Of a DNA stretch of 64,000 nucleotides, positions 61,148-64,000 are shown piece after piece (position 1 is the first letter of the stretch; the number at the start of each line of letters is the position of its first letter). Source of the DNA: CADEDH01 sp039029735. Lineage in GTDB: Bacteria; Actinomycetota; Acidimicrobiia; Acidimicrobiales; SZUA-35. The DNA lies in NCBI GenBank assembly GCA_039029735.1, contig JBCCFL010000034.1:1-64000 (forward strand), read 5' to 3'. The position numbers and the translations under genes are program-made. Below the pieces are notes generated by a model. That model was not told the origin of the DNA and ran no database searches. It saw only the letters and a program-made list of their open reading frames with translations.

Positions 61148-64000
61148 ATGGGAATGGGCACCACGTCGAACACCGGCCCGGGAACACCGGAGTTGTTCCC
61201 CGACATCGATGGCACCGGGGCGCCGAACGGGCCGAGTCTGTCAGGGCGGCGGGTGTTCCAGCTCGCCATCCCGGTCGTCTGCCTCGTGATCATCGGTCTC
61301 GTGCTCATGGTCGGGCAGCTGTCGGCGGCGCCGGCAGCCGTCGACGCCCAGCTCACCTACGTTGGGTGCGCCACCTTCGCCGGTGAGTCAGAGCCCTGTG
61401 AAACCGGCGTCACCGTTAGCAGCGCTCGGCTCTTCGAACCGTGGGAGGACGACGATCCCTGGTCGAACGACACGTGCGCCGGTGGCCGCTGGAACGCAAC
61501 GGCGGGCGCCCGGGCGATCGAGGTACGGGACGGGTGCCGAGGCATGTTCGAGATCAGCTACAGCTCCGACGAGTCCGGCTTCGCCAACCCCTTCGATGCC
61601 AACGTCGGTGTCTCGGTGCACTGCGACGGGGCGCTGTCGAGCGAGGTCACCCGCTGTGATGCCGGTGGCCCGATCGGTGCCGTTCAGGACTTCATGTTCG
61701 ACTGCCCCGGTGGGCTGCGCTGGCAGTCTGGGTGGGACTACTTCGAGACCAAGGGCTGTGGGACCACGCACTTCATCGTGTGGCCGCTGGTGTGTGCCAA
61801 CACCCAGCGCAGTGCCGACAACGGGTGCATCGAGACCCCAGGTGGCCAGACCTACGCGGCCGAGATGCGGTGCACGAGTGACAACGAGCAGCTCACCCGC
61901 TGCACCCCCACCGCCGACTTCGTGACGGGTGCCCTCTTCCAGCCCAACGCCTCTTCGGGCTGCGACGGGCGAGTGGACGGTCAATCGGCGTGGGAGATCG
62001 TCGATCCGGCCACGCAGACGGTCGAGGTGTTCAGCGGCTGCGACGCGGTGTTCACCGTGTTCTACAAGGGCGACCCTGGTGCGTTCTCGGTCTCCTCCGC
62101 TGAGCCCTACTCGTTGCATTCGGTTCACTGCGCCGCACCGTCACCGAGCGAGGAGGGCTCGTGCGCCCTCGCGGTGGACAGTGTGCGCCGGGTGGCGCAG
62201 GCCACCGTCACCCAGGGGGACGGCTGCGAGACCTGGTCCAGTACGGCATCGTCGATCACGGTCGACGGGTGCAGCAGCCGCTTCAACGTCTACCACGAGG
62301 GTGAGGTGGTCACGAACCGGGGCACGTTCACCTGCACCACCTACTCCGACTCGACTGGCCCGTCGCCCTGGTTCCGCTGCATGCCCGACGTCGACGGCAT
62401 CACGTCCATCAATCTGATCCGCGAGCTCGCCGCCGGCACCTGCAAGCCGGCTGACGAGCCGGTGCGCTGGCACCGTGACGGCGACGCCGTGCACGTCTAC
62501 GCCGAGTGCCAGGGCGAGTTCGAGGTGCTCTACACCGGCCCGGAGAAGAACACCTTCGATGTGCCGGCCGACCAGCCGTTCACCGCATCGGTGATCGTCT
62601 GCGGCGCCAGTGGATCGCGTACCTGCTCGATCCCGACCGGCAGCCGTGTGGAGAGTGTGCACAACACCGCCGGTCACGGCACGGCCACCAGATGCGCATC
62701 GAGTGAGTGGTCGCACAGCACGACCGCCAAGACGATCTCGGTGCAAGGCTGCACGAGCCGGTTCATCGTGTACCACGATGGCGCCACATTCGGTGAGGTG
62801 GTCGAGATCGACGGCGCAGAGCAGATCAAGTTTCCGTGGGATCGGAACGAGAGCTGGGAGACCTTCTTCGAGGCCGGCCACACCAAGGTGACCGAGACCG
62901 ACTACCGGCCCGTGCCGAATCGGGCCGGGGCTGAGGTGCTCGCGCCGGTGGGTGGACGTGCCGAGTACTTCTGCTCGATCGAGCACAACACGGTCGCCGG
63001 GGAGGCTCACGCCCTCATCTTCCTCGAAACCGCCTATGGCCGGTTCGAGTTCCATCACCTCGACGTGCCCGACGCCGAGACCCGCTACGGCGGTGTCGGT
63101 GGCACGATCCAGGTGGTTCAGGGCCAGGTTCTCGGTGTGCTCGACGGCGCCACCGGCGAGTTCGAGGACGTGGATCCGATCGACGGGCGCTTCTGCCACT
63201 CGCACTCCGACGGCGTGCACCTGCACATGGTGGTGCCGACCAACGTGACCGAGATGGACGGCGTACCCATCGGCAAGGACGTGTGCGCCACGAGCTGCGC
63301 TCGCACGTCGACCAACGAGCGGGTTGGTGGGAACCGCACGCGGCCGCCCGAGCCGGCACCCCCCTCGCCGCCAGCCCCCGGGCCCGAGCCCGAGCCCACC
63401 GAATGTGCTCTGCTCACCAACGGTGACTTCTCGGCCGGTACTCAGGCCTGGCGGTCGACCTGGGGTCAGAGCTCGGTGGTCGACGGCGAGTTGGTGGTGA
63501 CCGGCGGGATCCGAGTGCAGGATGTGGCGGCGACCGCCGACGAGGTCTACACCTTCACCGGCATAGCCCGCACGATCGGCAACACGCCGGCGCGCGATGC
63601 CGGCATCGACTTCATCGATGGCGCCGGCAACAAGATCTCGGGCTTCAGTGGCGAGGTGCCGGCGAGCGCGTCGGACCGACAGTTCCTGCTGAGCGCGGTC
63701 GCGCCGGCCGGCACCCAACAGGTGCGGGTGTGGGTCTACTCGGGGAACGCGGGAACGACCGTGTTCGATGATCTCTCCCTGACCCCTGCGTTCTGCGAGG
63801 TGCCCATCGCGCCGACGCCGGAGCCGCCGGAGAACCCAGCACCGGCGCCGGCATGTCAGCTCCTCGCGAACGGGAACTTCGACGCTGGCGTGGACGGCTG
63901 GCCCGTCCTGTGGGGCTCTGGCACCGCGGAGGGCGGCGAACTCGTGATGCGCGACGGCGTGCGTTACCAGGATGTGCGAGCCGAGAGCGGCACGAGCTAC
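61148..64000 (+). CDS. Large extracellular Cys-rich repeat protein with M23-like and CBM-like domains (3' end outside window)
   Basis: Open from ATG 61148 to the window edge without a stop, so at least 951 aa. RBS CGGAGGA overlaps the ATG; ATG 61154 is also in frame. One membrane helix at 36-58 (VFQLAIPVVCLVIIGLVLMVG) makes it a type II membrane or secreted protein. Residues 70-545 hold about six DUF3011-like repeats with paired cysteines and a repeating GC-x(3)-F-x-V-x-Y end (for example VDGCSSRFNVYHEG and VQGCTSRFIVYHDG). Residues 560-730 look like a degraded M23 peptidase (QGQVLGVLDGATG ... SDGVHLHMVV with HxH near 692). A Pro-rich linker then leads to CBM4/9-like modules (LLTNGDFSAG near 755, LLANGNFDAG near 902). 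It probably binds or remodels cell wall or polysaccharide. Confidence 0.7.
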   Translation, partial: MGMGTTSNTGPGTPELFPDIDGTGAPNGPSLSGRRVFQLAIPVVCLVIIGLVLMVGQLSAAPAAVDAQLTYVGCATFAGESEPCETGVTVSSARLFEPWEDDDPWSNDTCAGGRWNATAGARAIEVRDGCRGMFEISYSSDESGFANPFDANVGVSVHCDGALSSEVTRCDAGGPIGAVQDFMFDCPGGLRWQSGWDYFETKGCGTTHFIVWPLVCANTQRSADNGCIETPGGQTYAAEMRCTSDNEQLTRCTPTADFVTGALFQPNASSGCDGRVDGQSAWEIVDPATQTVEVFSGCDAVFTVFYKGDPGAFSVSSAEPYSLHSVHCAAPSPSEEGSCALAVDSVRRVAQATVTQGDGCETWSSTASSITVDGCSSRFNVYHEGEVVTNRGTFTCTTYSDSTGPSPWFRCMPDVDGITSINLIRELAAGTCKPADEPVRWHRDGDAVHVYAECQGEFEVLYTGPEKNTFDVPADQPFTASVIVCGASGSRTCSIPTGSRVESVHNTAGHGTATRCASSEWSHSTTAKTISVQGCTSRFIVYHDGATFGEVVEIDGAEQIKFPWDRNESWETFFEAGHTKVTETDYRPVPNRAGAEVLAPVGGRAEYFCSIEHNTVAGEAHALIFLETAYGRFEFHHLDVPDAETRYGGVGGTIQVVQGQVLGVLDGATGEFEDVDPIDGRFCHSHSDGVHLHMVVPTNVTEMDGVPIGKDVCATSCARTSTNERVGGNRTRPPEPAPPSPPAPGPEPEPTECALLTNGDFSAGTQAWRSTWGQSSVVDGELVVTGGIRVQDVAATADEVYTFTGIARTIGNTPARDAGIDFIDGAGNKISGFSGEVPASASDRQFLLSAVAPAGTQQVRVWVYSGNAGTTVFDDLSLTPAFCEVPIAPTPEPPENPAPAPACQLLANGNFDAGVDGWPVLWGSGTAEGGELVMRDGVRYQDVRAESGTSY

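Overview
The window is one stretch of a very GC-rich chromosome with close gene packing, many GTG starts, and stop/start overlaps (ATGA, GTGA, TGATG). The gene content points to an actinobacterium: a mycothiol-conjugate amidase (Mca type), the mismatch endonuclease NucS, a Kgd-type fused 2-oxoglutarate dehydrogenase, an F420-type luciferase-like oxidoreductase, a PknB-like Ser/Thr kinase, a UvrD/HRDC helicase and Lys/Ala/Pro-rich histone-H1-like tails. The amount of acyl-CoA metabolism and the small conserved proteins make Acidimicrobiia (Ilumatobacter-like) my best guess, but this is inference. I saw no tRNA, rRNA, CRISPR array, insertion sequence or phage region.

Layout. 1-9.8 kb: end of an esterase, a transmembrane Ser/Thr kinase, a 5'-truncated RTX-repeat gene, a NUDIX/PEBP pair, an SLC41/MgtE-like transporter with its PhoU/TrkA-C partner, and an SPFH/NfeD pair. 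9.8-29.99 kb: Mca and SCP2, then acyl-CoA metabolism (AidB-like dehydrogenase, thiolase, three crotonase-fold proteins that differ in active-site residues), a HerA-like ATPase, and an operon of adenylation enzyme, membrane flavin reductase and enoyl-CoA hydratase (21.8-25.6 kb). 30.0-32.2 kb: a geranylgeranyl-reductase-like flavoprotein followed by a selenoprotein with an in-frame TGA. 32.3-36.6 kb: a 1418-residue VanW membrane protein with a very long disordered cytoplasmic region. 36.7-40 kb: an SDR/MaoC pair and a GH16-like secreted protein. 39.8-47.5 kb: NucS, ABC1 kinase, CysQ-like phosphatase, EttA, a NYN/S1/H1-tail protein and a HAD hydrolase. 47.5-61 kb: Kgd, DsbA-like protein, exonuclease III, an antiporter with USP-like domains, UvrD, a PH/SHOCT membrane protein, a phosphodiesterase, malic enzyme and a DenD-like dehydrogenase. 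61.1 kb to the end: a large secreted repeat protein that runs off the window.

Most notable points: (1) the selenoprotein at 30014-31009, whose TGA is read through into a conserved PVCHQ motif and is followed by a hairpin that fits the bacterial SECIS rules; (2) an operon that looks like the fungal redox regulator TmpL split into separate proteins; (3) a NYN ribonuclease fused to an S1 domain and a histone-H1-like tail; (4) a lattice of about 18 acidic-x-Thr-hydrophobic motifs in the VanW protein, paralleled by Pro-Thr motifs in the kinase; (5) DUF3011-like repeats joined to an M23-like domain and CBM-like modules.

Many convergent gene pairs end with overlapping stop codons or with a hairpin placed across the stops, so transcription termination is compact here.
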